NCBI GenBank assembly: GCA_019118565.1
Contig: DWYR01000008.1
Span: 149,333-213,332 of the forward strand
Direction: 5' to 3'
Source of the DNA: Candidatus Alistipes avicola
GTDB taxonomy: Bacteria > Bacteroidota > Bacteroidia > Bacteroidales > Rikenellaceae
Length of the DNA: 64,000 nt
Part shown: in pieces, positions 52,362 to 60,593 of the stretch
Layout: every line of letters begins with the position of its first letter
How positions within the stretch are numbered: position 1 is the first letter of the stretch
Notes under the pieces: generated by a model
Databases searched by the model: none
Told to the model about the DNA's origin: nothing
Seen by the model: the letters and a program-made list of their open reading frames with translations, nothing else
Translations under genes and position numbers: made by a program

Positions 52362-54542
52362 ATGTCATTGCTCAGATTTAAAATGGTGGAGGCAGCCATT
52401 AACCACAGGGCTGTCGAAGTGAAGGCCCCGGCATCCAGTCCGACCGAATATTTCGGAACAAAAGTATTCGGCAAGGAGGCCATGCGGCGTTATCTTAATA
52501 AGACGATCTACGAGCAGCTGCTCGATACGATGCAGCGTGGAACGCCTTTGACTCCCGATATTGCCGATAATGTGGCGGCCGGTATGCGACAGTGGGCAAT
52601 GGACAACGGAGCGGACCACTATACGCACTGGTTCCAGCCTCTGACGGGTGGTACGGCCGAGAAACACGATGCCTTTGCCGAACCGGACGGATGCGGTGGC
52701 GTATTGGATCAGTTCTCCGGTAAGGTGCTTATCCAGCAGGAGCCCGATGCTTCGTCATTCCCGAACGGCGGTATCCGCAATACGTTCGAGGCGCGCGGTT
52801 ATTCGGCGTGGGATCCGACATCGCCGGCCTTTATCGTCGGCAGCACGCTCTGTATTCCGACCGTCTTCATTGCCTATACGGGCGAGGCGTTGGACTATAA
52901 GACACCGCTGTTGCGTTCGATCGCAGCGGTGGACAAGGCCGCCACGGAGGTTTGCCACTATTTTGACAAGGATGTGAACCGGGTAATTCAATATCTCGGT
53001 TGGGAGCAGGAGTACTTCCTGGTGGATGAGAGCCTTTGGGCTGTTCGTCCCGACCTGATGTTGACCGGCCGCACGCTGATGGGCCATGAGTCGGCGAAGA
53101 ACCAGCAGCTTGAGGACCACTATTTCGGTGCGATCCCGGCGCGTGTCATCGCCTTTATGGCCGATCTCGAGTACGAGTGTCTGAAACTGGGTATTCCGGT
53201 GAAAACCCGTCACAATGAGGTGGCACCCAACCAGTTCGAGTTGGCTCCCGTGTATGAGGAGTGCAACCTGGCCAACGACCATAACCAGTTGTTGATGACC
53301 ATCATGGATAAGATTGCCCGCCGACACAATTTCCGGGTGTTGCTGCATGAGAAACCGTTCAAGGGAATCAACGGATCGGGTAAACATAATAACTGGTCGC
53401 TGGGAACGGATACCGGAGTCAACCTGCTCAGTCCGGGCAAGACCGCCTCGGAGAACCTACAGTTCATCACCTTCCTGGTGAATGTGATTTCGGCCGTTTA
53501 CAAGCATAACGGATTGCTCAAGGCTGCGATCATGAGCGCGACGAACTCCCACCGTTTGGGAGCCAACGAGGCGCCCCCGGTCATCATCTCGACCTTCCTC
53601 GGTACCCAGGTGTCGGCCGTGCTGGACAAACTGGAGGCGAGCCAGAGTGATTCGGCAATCCGCTTCAATGCCAAGAACGTTTTTAAGATGAGCGGTATTT
53701 CGCACATCCCGACCCTGTTGCTGGATAATACTGACCGCAACCGTACTTCGGCCTTTGCCTTCACGGGTAACCGCTTCGAGTTCCGAGCCGTCGGTTCGTC
53801 GGATAACTGTGCCGAGGCGATGATCGTGCTCAATACGGCCGTGGCGGATGAGCTCACACAGTTCCGCAGCCGGGTGGATGCCAAGATCGAAGCGGGTATG
53901 CGCAAGGAGAAGGCGATCTACGAGGTACTCAAGGCGATGATCCACGAGAGTCGTCCGATTCGCTTCGACGGTAACGGTTATTCGGAAGAGTGGCGCGAGG
54001 AGGCTACCCGCCGTGGCCTCGATTGCGAGACAAGTGCTCCGCTTGTATTCGACCGTTATCTTGATCCCTCTTCGGTGGAGATGTTTGCCCGTATGGGAGT
54101 CCTCTCGAAGGTGGAGCTGGAGGCCCGCACGGAGGTTAAGTGGGAGACCTATACCAAAAAGATCCAGATCGAGGGCCGTGTGCTGGGAGACCTGACGATG
54201 AACCATATCGTTCCGATCGCTTCGCGTTACGAGGCACTTCTGTTGGACAAGGTTTATAAAATTTCCCAGATTGGTAAAGGGCTCGACGCTACGTCGGATA
54301 TCGATCTGATCAAGCGTATTCAGCGGCATACGGAGGACATCCAGCGCCTTACGACCGAGATGATCGAGGCGCGCAAGGTGGCCAACAAGATCGAGGATCA
54401 GCGGGAGAAGGCGCTTGCTTATCACGATACGGTGGCAACCTATTTCGATCCGATCCGCAAACACATCGACCGCCTGGAGGAGATCGTGGACGACCAGATG
54501 TGGCCGCTGCCCAAATACCGTGAGTTGCTCTTCCTGCGTTAG
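52362..54542 (+). CDS. glnN: Glutamine synthetase type III
   Basis: ATP-dependent synthesis of glutamine from glutamate and ammonia, the main ammonia assimilation enzyme in Bacteroidales. 726 residues, the size of GSIII (about 730) rather than GSI (about 470). Typical segments are ASSPTEYFGTKVFGKEAM near the N terminus, HYTHWFQPLTGGTAEKHDAF and NEVAPNQFELAPVYEECNLA, then KGINGSGKHNNWSLGT (ATP and substrate binding) and TNSHRLGANEAPPVI. A second start at 52383 (MVEAAI) is possible but the longer one fits family N termini. Confidence 0.96.
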   Translation: MSLLRFKMVEAAINHRAVEVKAPASSPTEYFGTKVFGKEAMRRYLNKTIYEQLLDTMQRGTPLTPDIADNVAAGMRQWAMDNGADHYTHWFQPLTGGTAEKHDAFAEPDGCGGVLDQFSGKVLIQQEPDASSFPNGGIRNTFEARGYSAWDPTSPAFIVGSTLCIPTVFIAYTGEALDYKTPLLRSIAAVDKAATEVCHYFDKDVNRVIQYLGWEQEYFLVDESLWAVRPDLMLTGRTLMGHESAKNQQLEDHYFGAIPARVIAFMADLEYECLKLGIPVKTRHNEVAPNQFELAPVYEECNLANDHNQLLMTIMDKIARRHNFRVLLHEKPFKGINGSGKHNNWSLGTDTGVNLLSPGKTASENLQFITFLVNVISAVYKHNGLLKAAIMSATNSHRLGANEAPPVIISTFLGTQVSAVLDKLEASQSDSAIRFNAKNVFKMSGISHIPTLLLDNTDRNRTSAFAFTGNRFEFRAVGSSDNCAEAMIVLNTAVADELTQFRSRVDAKIEAGMRKEKAIYEVLKAMIHESRPIRFDGNGYSEEWREEATRRGLDCETSAPLVFDRYLDPSSVEMFARMGVLSKVELEARTEVKWETYTKKIQIEGRVLGDLTMNHIVPIASRYEALLLDKVYKISQIGKGLDATSDIDLIKRIQRHTEDIQRLTTEMIEARKVANKIEDQREKALAYHDTVATYFDPIRKHIDRLEEIVDDQMWPLPKYRELLFLR

Positions 54543-54553
54543 AAACTACTTCG

Positions 54554-54599
54554 AGACGGTGTGTCGCACCGGGCGTTGTCCCGGGTCGATGCACCGTCT
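54554..54599. other. Branched hairpin after glutamine synthetase
   Basis: AGACGGTG (54554-54561) pairs with CACCGTCT (54592-54599) enclosing a CCGGG/CCCGG stem. There is no T-run, so a terminator call is weak. Confidence 0.35.
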
Positions 54600-54620
54600 T
54601 CGCTATTATTAGGATAGGGT

Positions 54621-55754
54621 ATGGCTGGATTTTTCTCTTCGCGTGAGCGGCGGGCCTTGTTGCTCTTCTTGTCGTTGGCTGGATTGTTCCTGTTGGGATT
54701 GTTGCTGGGGCAGCGGCGGGAACAGCGTTTGGCTACAGACAAGAGTACCCGGCTGGTGGAGGCAAAGGCGGAATCCGATTCGGTGATACTCTTCGAGTTC
54801 GACCCCAATACGGTCGAGTACGGGGATCTGCGCCGGCTGGGACTTACCTCGCAGCAGGCGGTCAGCCTGCTGAAATACCGGGCTGCCGGAAAGGTCTTCC
54901 GCATCCCGGAGGATGTGGCGACCTGTTACGGAATGACCGATTCGCTCTATTTCGTGCTGGCACCCTACATCCGGATCGGGGAGGCGTATGCCTTGAGGCC
55001 TGCTGTGCATCCGGCGACTCGGAGCTATTCCCGTCGGGAGCCCCGCCGGATCGTGCCCCGCGAACCGTTCCGGGTGGATACCGTTTCGGCTGAGTACATC
55101 GCATCGCTCGGATTTTCCACACGCCAGGCCGAGGCGATCATCCTCTATCGGGATCTGATCGGCATCCGTGATGAGGAGGATCTGCGCGCCTGCTACATGA
55201 TCGTCGATACGGTGGCCGACCTGCTTGTTCCCTATGTGATCTATCCGGAGGAGAGTGCCTCTGCCCCGCAGTTGGTCGAGATCAACCGGGCCGATTCGGC
55301 CGCTTTGCGTTCGGTGGTCGGAATCGGGGAGAAAAGCGTGGTGGCGATTCTGGCCTACCGCGAACGGCTGGGCGGATTTTACAGCGTCGACCAGCTGGCG
55401 GAGATCCCGCAGATCACCGAGTCGAATTTCGAGCGTATCGTGAAACAAATTTGTTGCGATAGTTGTGAAATTCAAAAAATTGATATTAACTTTGCACCTC
55501 CGAGCGCGCTCAAGGGACATCCGTACTTACCGCCTGTCATCTTGAGAAAGTTGCTCAGCAAGCGACAATTGAAAGGAGGTTGGAGAAGTACCGAAGAGTT
55601 GGTTGAAGATAACATATTGACCCGGACGGAGGCCGCAAGGCTGGCTCCGTATCTTCGGTTTACGCTGCGACAGACTCCGATAGAGGCGCAAAAAAGGGAG
55701 GACGGGTGGCCTGCCAGGCAGGATACCGCCTCGAATGTGAACAAAAACGATTGA
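54621..55754 (+). CDS. Helix-hairpin-helix repeat membrane protein (ComEA-like)
   Basis: 377 residues. An N-terminal membrane segment (about 10-32, ALLLFLSLAGLFLLGLLLGQ) is followed by four HhH units. These are at about 55-120 (FDPNTVEYGDLRRLGLTSQQ), 150-210 (VDTVSAEYIASLGFSTRQAE), 215-275 (INRADSAALRSVVGIGEKSV) and 285-355 (INFAPPSALKGHPYL). The HhH fold binds DNA without sequence preference, and ComEA-like proteins draw DNA across the envelope. Here the membrane anchor and multiple units suggest surface or periplasmic DNA binding, but competence genes are not adjacent. It lies 27 bases upstream of rpsU. Confidence 0.85.
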   Translation: MAGFFSSRERRALLLFLSLAGLFLLGLLLGQRREQRLATDKSTRLVEAKAESDSVILFEFDPNTVEYGDLRRLGLTSQQAVSLLKYRAAGKVFRIPEDVATCYGMTDSLYFVLAPYIRIGEAYALRPAVHPATRSYSRREPRRIVPREPFRVDTVSAEYIASLGFSTRQAEAIILYRDLIGIRDEEDLRACYMIVDTVADLLVPYVIYPEESASAPQLVEINRADSAALRSVVGIGEKSVVAILAYRERLGGFYSVDQLAEIPQITESNFERIVKQICCDSCEIQKIDINFAPPSALKGHPYLPPVILRKLLSKRQLKGGWRSTEELVEDNILTRTEAARLAPYLRFTLRQTPIEAQKREDGWPARQDTASNVNKND

Positions 55755-55781
55755 TTAAAAACTTAAAAAAGAATAACAACT

Positions 55782-55973
55782 ATGATTATCATGCCGGTAA
55801 AAGAGGGTGAGAACATCGAGAAGGCCCTCAAGAAATTCAAACGTAAATACGAGCGTACGGGTGTACTGAAAGAGCTCCGTCGCCGTCAGTATTTCACCAA
55901 ACCGTCGATCGAGAAGCGTAAGGCCATGCAGCACGCGATCTACGTAACGCAGATGCACCGCGACGACGAGTAG
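55782..55973 (+). CDS. rpsU: Small ribosomal subunit protein bS21
   Basis: 63 residues: MIIMPVKEGENIEKALKKFK followed by a basic tail. In Bacteroidota ribosomes bS21 helps hide the anti-Shine-Dalgarno end of 16S rRNA, which fits the lack of SD sites in this window. Here too no SD precedes the ATG (AAAAAAGAATAACAACT), so initiation at this gene does not depend on one. A terminator follows. Confidence 0.96.
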   Translation: MIIMPVKEGENIEKALKKFKRKYERTGVLKELRRRQYFTKPSIEKRKAMQHAIYVTQMHRDDE

Positions 55974-55993
55974 GCTGTAATCCGGTTCAGGAT

Positions 55994-56028
55994 AAAAAAG
56001 AGAACTCCCAGAGGGTTCTCTTTTTTTT
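55994..56028 (+). terminator. Terminator after rpsU
   Basis: AAAAAAGAGAAC (55994-56005) pairs with GTTCTCTTTTTT (56015-56026), followed by further T. Confidence 0.85.
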
Positions 56029-56077
56029 GTTGTCAATCAGGGTGTTATTTTGATTAAACTATTATTTTTAGTTTTAA

Positions 56078-56094
56078 AACTATAAAATATAGTT
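56078..56094. promoter_or_regulatory. Candidate BlaI-type operator dyad
   Basis: AACTATA-AAA-TATAGTT is a perfect 7-bp dyad. It overlaps the -33 TTG of the promoter below, so a bound repressor dimer would block polymerase. It differs from the classic TACA/TGTA BlaI core, so this is a positional inference. Confidence 0.5.
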
Positions 56095-56122
56095 GTATGT
56101 GAATATTTTTTAGTTATATTTG
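56093..56122 (+). promoter_or_regulatory. Bacteroidota promoter for the BlaI-M56 operon
   Basis: TTG (56093-56095), 19 bases, TATATTTG (56115-56122). A purine-rich GAGGAGAA just before the ATG at 56188 is one of the few SD-like sites in the window. Confidence 0.72.
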
Positions 56123-56187
56123 TGGTGTAGGAGCGGATCGAATCTGTGTGATCCGCCTTGTGTTTCAAAAAATAATATAGAGGAGAA

Positions 56188-56559
56188 ATGGAAGCGATGG
56201 AAAAATTGACGCCGAAAGAGGAGGAGTTGATGCGCTGTTTCTGGGCGCACGGGCCGTTGTTCGTGCGGGAGCTGGTGGCTCTTTGGCCGGAGCCCAAACC
56301 CCATTTCAATACGCTCTCCACGATGGTGCGCACGCTCGAGGTGAAGGGATACGTCGGACATAAGGCGTATGGCAGCACCTATCAGTACTATCCGATCGTC
56401 TCCGAAGAAGAGTTCAGTCGCAGAACCTTGAAAGGGGTTGTTCAAAAGTATTTCGACAACTCCTACCTGGGGGTCGTTTCGACATTGGTTGAGGAGGAGG
56501 CGATTTCGGTGGAGGACCTTCGCCGGCTGATTCGTCAGATCGAGGAACAAAAAGAGTAA
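56188..56559 (+). CDS. BlaI/MecI/CopY family transcriptional repressor
   Basis: 123 residues with the winged helix of the family (MEKLTPKEEELMRCFWAHGP, then WPEPKPHFNTLSTMVRTLEV, KGYVGHKAYGSTYQYYP) and a C-terminal dimer helix (YFDNSYLGVVSTLVEEEAIS). In Gram-positive systems such repressors block beta-lactamase genes until a BlaR1 sensor cleaves them. The M56 gene follows 7 bases later, so repressor and sensor are cotranscribed, and probably repress their own promoter. Confidence 0.93.
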   Translation: MEAMEKLTPKEEELMRCFWAHGPLFVRELVALWPEPKPHFNTLSTMVRTLEVKGYVGHKAYGSTYQYYPIVSEEEFSRRTLKGVVQKYFDNSYLGVVSTLVEEEAISVEDLRRLIRQIEEQKE

Positions 56560-56566
56560 CTGCGCC

Positions 56567-59500
56567 ATGACAACTTTCCTGTTATATTGCCTGAAAGCGG
56601 CCGGATGCCTTGTTGCCTTCTTTCTCTTCTATAAGTTATTGTTGAGCCGCGACACGCTGCACCGTTTGAATCGTATTCTGCTCGGCAGCGTGCTGCTGCT
56701 CTCGTTCCTGCTGCCGGTTTGTGTGGTGACGATCGAGAAGGAGCTGCCTTACACGCCGCCAGTTGTAAATCCGAGTTCCGTTTTGGCTCCCGATCCCGAA
56801 TTTTATCTTCCGTCGGTTGAAGTTGAAGATAGAATGCCTGAGGTATTCGAATCAGCTGACATTCCTGTCGAAGAGCCGTTCGACTGGATGGCGCTGGGGG
56901 GCATCGTCTATGTGATCGGAGCCTGTGCCATGTTGTGTTGGACCCTGTGGGGACTCTTCTCCGTGGCGCGTTTGATCCGTAGCGGTCGGCAGATTCCCCT
57001 CGATGACGGCAATCGGCTTGTGTTGATTGAAAGGCCGATCGTCCCCTTCAGTTGGATGCGCTACATCGTGATGTCCGAGGCTGATTATGCCCAATATGGC
57101 CGTACGATCCTGCTGCATGAGCGGGCACACCTCCGTTTGGGGCATTCATGGGACCTGTTGTGGATCGACCTGCTGGGATGCCTGCAGTGGTTTAATCCGG
57201 CGATGTGGCTGTTGCGCCGGGAGTTGCGGGCTGTCCATGAGTTCGAAGCGGACGAGTCCGTACTGCGGGCGGGCGTGGATGCCAGAGAGTATCAGTTGCT
57301 GTTAATAAAGAAGGCCGTTGGCGAGAGGTGGTGCTCGATAGCCAACAGCCTGAATCATAGTAACCTAAAAACCCGTATTACCATGATGTTGCGTAAAAGA
57401 TCATCGAAGTGGGCGAGAGCCAAGGCGCTCTATGTCCTGCCGCTGACGCTCCTTGCGTTGGGAGCGTTCGCCCGAACCACGTATGTCCTTCCGGAGGACA
57501 AAGGTACGAATAATTTTCGGAATGAAACACCGCCTTCTTCGGCCAATTCGCTTCGACAGGCAGGAGAGGAAGTTCTTTCATTCCCAGGCGGAGACTCCTC
57601 GACGCCGGAGGAGATTGACTGCCTGATGACGCTGTTGAATAATTTCGAACAGGCAGCTGCCGAGGCACAGCCAGTACGTTCGACCGAGTATACGCTTCGC
57701 GGGCAGGTGCTGGGTGAAGGTGATCGTCCGATTGCCGGTTTTGAATTCTTGTGCAGCGGTAACCGACGGGTTGTAACGGATCAGAACGGTCGTTTCGAGA
57801 TCACCTCGAAGGTGCCTGTCGAGTTCTATTATTTCGATCGGAAGTCTGGATTGTTCCGCGCGCGCATGATAGTGCTGGAGGATGCGGATATGGAACTTGA
57901 GTTCCATTTGACCCCCAACGGCGTGGAGATATATTCTCAAAGAGTGAGCGGCCCGCGGATTCTCTACAAGGCAACGGGAGATTCGTCCGATTTCCGTTTT
58001 GATCGGGAGCATCTGCCCATGGTTCTCTATTCCGGAGCGGAACTGCCACTGGCTCTATTGCAGCAATTTATGAATCTGCCCGGGAAACTGGAGTTTCGGG
58101 GCGAGGTGAAGCGAGACCCTGCGACGAGGGCTCTCTATGGGGCAAAGTCAGCGAACGGAATCCTTTACCTGGATTTTGATGAGAGCGCATACCGCAGTTC
58201 GTGGAAAACGAGTACACCCGACAATGAGTTGTTGAAGAGCGCGTTCTATTTGGTATGGTCGGGTGAGGAGACTCCGGACTCCATGCAGACTGCATATGAG
58301 AAAAGTTGGGATGGTTGGGTCTCCTATTTTGGAGGAGACTCGAATAATCCTAATTCCTCTGTAAATATAACTAACCTGGAAGATGGTGCGGGTTATAGGT
58401 GGACATTGGGTGAAAATGAATCGGGGTTGTTTGTGCCGAATCTTCCTGTTCGGACACTTCTTTTGATCGACGGGAAGGAGGTGTCTCCCGATCTCTTCTA
58501 TTCGAAAAATCCGGTGGAGGTTTCATCGATCACTTTGTTGAAATCGGCGGCGGCCATGAAAAAATACGGTGATCGGGGGCGTTGGGGGGCTGTTGAAATG
58601 ACAATACGTCCGAGTGCTCCGCAAACAGCGGCAACCACAGAGCCTTATCGACCCAATCCGATAAGCTACCTCAAGGGTGATTTCCGCTCTGTGGATGGCT
58701 ATAATACGTTTCGGGTACGTAATGTGAGACTTTCTGAAAAGTTCTTTCAGGATCGTGAACATGCTCCTCTGGTTCTGTGGGATGATGCTGTTGTACGGAT
58801 TCAAACCTTCTCGAATGCAGGGATGGCGCGCGATATCGAGACCATCGAGTTTATCGGCAATCTCGATGAGGATCTGATTGCCCGTTATGGAACGGCGGCT
58901 CGCTACGGTATTATCAAGGTCACGTCGAAGCAGGCATCGCGGCAGAGCGATAGTGTGGAGACCGTTTACGACCGGAACAACCATCCGCTCCGCTATCTGA
59001 AGGGTAATTTCCGCTCCGTAGATGGCCGAAATACCTACAAGGTCCGGCGGCTGAAGTTGCAGAATCTGAGCGGGAAAAAGCGAAGTGAACTGCCGCTTGT
59101 GGTTGCCGATGGCCGCACAGTCGATATAACGGCCCTGACCGACGAACTGGCCGGAAAGATCCAGACGATTCGCATTCTTTCGGCCGAGGAGGCCGTGATG
59201 GCCGGTTATCAGGGAGCGCGCGCGACAAACAACGGCGTTATCGAGGCCTGGACACGAAACGGGGAGGAACAATCGGTTGCGGACACGACTCTGCAGGTGA
59301 ACTCTCCTCGACAAACGATGCGCTCCCAGGTTACGATTCAGCAGGATACCTCGGCCCTTGATGGCAGGAAAATGGTCATGATGTATACATCCGGGAACCA
59401 GCAGGAGATGTCCATAACGTTGACTGGCGATCCGGAAACGGGTGTATATTCGGTTGCGGACACGACTGTTGTCCCAGACAGTCGTATCAAGATGTTAAAG

Positions 59501-60028
59501 GCTTGGGAAGCCGGAAAAGATCTGGATAGCATTAGTGGTAACAAAGGCAAACGGAGAAAATCTTTTTTAAAAGAGGATACTTTGTTTTTTTATACGGATT
59601 CTTCCGGGCGGATGCGTACGGAGATCAAATTAGGACGTGATTTGAATGATCCGAAACGTTCGCATATAGGTCTGTTCGCGAGAGGCCCCGTAACAGTTGT
59701 TAGAGACCGTAACTTGGAATCTCTAGTGGAGCAGACTCAGATAGATTCATCAGCACTGCGCAGCGGGAAAAATTCCCCGAGGCGAATCGAAATGGAAACG
59801 TATCGTGTGGATTCGTCGCTCCTCAATAGATTGAATCTGGAAAATCGGTTGCTTTTGTTGAATCAAGAAGAGGTAACGGCTTCGTTTATCCAATCACTTG
59901 ATGCCGATCAGATAGAGTCGATCCGTGTGGTGAAAGACCAGACAATGATCGACCGTTATGGCGAACGTGCCGCCAACGGGGTGGTTTTCATCTCGTTGAG
60001 AAAAGAGAAACCTGCCAGGGAGAAATAG
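56567..60028 (+). CDS. M56 (BlaR1-like) membrane metalloprotease with long C-terminal plug-like repeats
   Basis: 1153 residues, far longer than a standard BlaR1 (about 600). N-terminal hydrophobic segments lie at about 1-22, 36-57 and 107-136. The zinc protease motif HERAH is at 184-188, with EFEADESVL downstream. A further membrane segment at about 286-301 exports the C terminus. A carboxypeptidase regulatory-like domain lies at about 372-428 (LRGQVLGEGDRPIAGFEFLC). After it come about five plug-like ends: ALYGAKSANGIL (521), KKYGDRGRWGAVEM (665), ARYGTAARYGIIKV (771), AGYQGARATNNGVIEAW (878) and DRYGERAANGVVFI (1128). Two ~110-residue units at about 698 and 808 share (S/R)YLKG(D/N)FRSVDG. 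No penicillin-binding sensor domain is present, so what it senses is unknown. Confidence 0.88.
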   Translation: MTTFLLYCLKAAGCLVAFFLFYKLLLSRDTLHRLNRILLGSVLLLSFLLPVCVVTIEKELPYTPPVVNPSSVLAPDPEFYLPSVEVEDRMPEVFESADIPVEEPFDWMALGGIVYVIGACAMLCWTLWGLFSVARLIRSGRQIPLDDGNRLVLIERPIVPFSWMRYIVMSEADYAQYGRTILLHERAHLRLGHSWDLLWIDLLGCLQWFNPAMWLLRRELRAVHEFEADESVLRAGVDAREYQLLLIKKAVGERWCSIANSLNHSNLKTRITMMLRKRSSKWARAKALYVLPLTLLALGAFARTTYVLPEDKGTNNFRNETPPSSANSLRQAGEEVLSFPGGDSSTPEEIDCLMTLLNNFEQAAAEAQPVRSTEYTLRGQVLGEGDRPIAGFEFLCSGNRRVVTDQNGRFEITSKVPVEFYYFDRKSGLFRARMIVLEDADMELEFHLTPNGVEIYSQRVSGPRILYKATGDSSDFRFDREHLPMVLYSGAELPLALLQQFMNLPGKLEFRGEVKRDPATRALYGAKSANGILYLDFDESAYRSSWKTSTPDNELLKSAFYLVWSGEETPDSMQTAYEKSWDGWVSYFGGDSNNPNSSVNITNLEDGAGYRWTLGENESGLFVPNLPVRTLLLIDGKEVSPDLFYSKNPVEVSSITLLKSAAAMKKYGDRGRWGAVEMTIRPSAPQTAATTEPYRPNPISYLKGDFRSVDGYNTFRVRNVRLSEKFFQDREHAPLVLWDDAVVRIQTFSNAGMARDIETIEFIGNLDEDLIARYGTAARYGIIKVTSKQASRQSDSVETVYDRNNHPLRYLKGNFRSVDGRNTYKVRRLKLQNLSGKKRSELPLVVADGRTVDITALTDELAGKIQTIRILSAEEAVMAGYQGARATNNGVIEAWTRNGEEQSVADTTLQVNSPRQTMRSQVTIQQDTSALDGRKMVMMYTSGNQQEMSITLTGDPETGVYSVADTTVVPDSRIKMLKAWEAGKDLDSISGNKGKRRKSFLKEDTLFFYTDSSGRMRTEIKLGRDLNDPKRSHIGLFARGPVTVVRDRNLESLVEQTQIDSSALRSGKNSPRRIEMETYRVDSSLLNRLNLENRLLLLNQEEVTASFIQSLDADQIESIRVVKDQTMIDRYGERAANGVVFISLRKEKPAREK

Positions 60029-60048
60029 ACGCAGATCTTACCTCGTGA

Positions 60049-60087
60049 AAAAAGAGCGCTTTTCGAATTTCGAAAAGCGCTCTTTTT
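60049..60087. terminator. Bidirectional terminator between the M56 and DksA-like genes
   Basis: A perfect 17-bp inverted repeat (60049-60065 and 60071-60087) around AATTT, with A- and T-runs at the ends. Confidence 0.88.
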
Positions 60088-60111
60088 GTGAAAGGGAACA
60101 AGCCTTTTTGT

Positions 60112-60495
60112 TTAGACACGTTTCTCTTTCGCCTCGATACATTCGGTGGCGTGAGGTACCTTCATCAACCGCTCCTTCGGGATCAATTTTCCGGTGGTCT
60201 TGCAGATACCGTACGTTTTGTTCTCGATGCGAACGAGTGCCATTTCAAGGTTGCGGATGAATTTCAGCTGATGGGCTGCCAAACGGCCGCTCTCCTCCTT
60301 CGAGAGGGTCGTAGCTCCCTCCTCGAGCACCTTGAATGTGGGTGATGTATCCTCCGTGTCGTTCGATGCGGTATGTGTAATGGTAGCACGCAGCAGTTCA
60401 TAATCCGCGCGTGCAGTTTCGAGCTTTTTCAGAATAAGTTGCTTGAACTCTTCAAGTTCAGCATCGCTGTATCGGGTTTTTTCCACTTCTGCCAT
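60112..60495 (-). CDS. TraR/DksA family protein with reduced zinc finger
   Basis: 127 residues. A coiled-coil N terminus (about 10-75, EEFKQLILKKLETARADYEL) precedes the finger region YGICKTTGKLIPKERLMKVP and ATECIEAKEKRV. Only two cysteines are visible (ICKTTG and ATECI), against four in classic DksA, so zinc may be bound poorly or not at all. DksA-type proteins enter the RNA polymerase secondary channel and tune transcription with ppGpp. It lies 98 bases downstream of ileS on the same strand, and the pair may be cotranscribed. Confidence 0.85.
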   Translation of the reverse strand: MAEVEKTRYSDAELEEFKQLILKKLETARADYELLRATITHTASNDTEDTSPTFKVLEEGATTLSKEESGRLAAHQLKFIRNLEMALVRIENKTYGICKTTGKLIPKERLMKVPHATECIEAKEKRV

Positions 60496-60593
60496 ACTTC
60501 AACTATTTTTTATTATCGTTTTACTAAATTAAACATTTTTTTCCACATATCCAAATCTTTCGCAGGAGGATTGTGCGATTCCTCTTTCCCTAT

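Noticed and set aside
51916..52368. Short minus-strand frames in the mutA-glutamine synthetase interval
   Set aside because: They are Phe- and Lys-rich products of A/T-rich DNA without start context or family features.
55572..55580. Perfect Shine-Dalgarno core AAAGGAGGT upstream of rpsU
   Set aside because: It lies within the HhH coding region, about 200 bases from the rpsU ATG, and there is no start codon close by.
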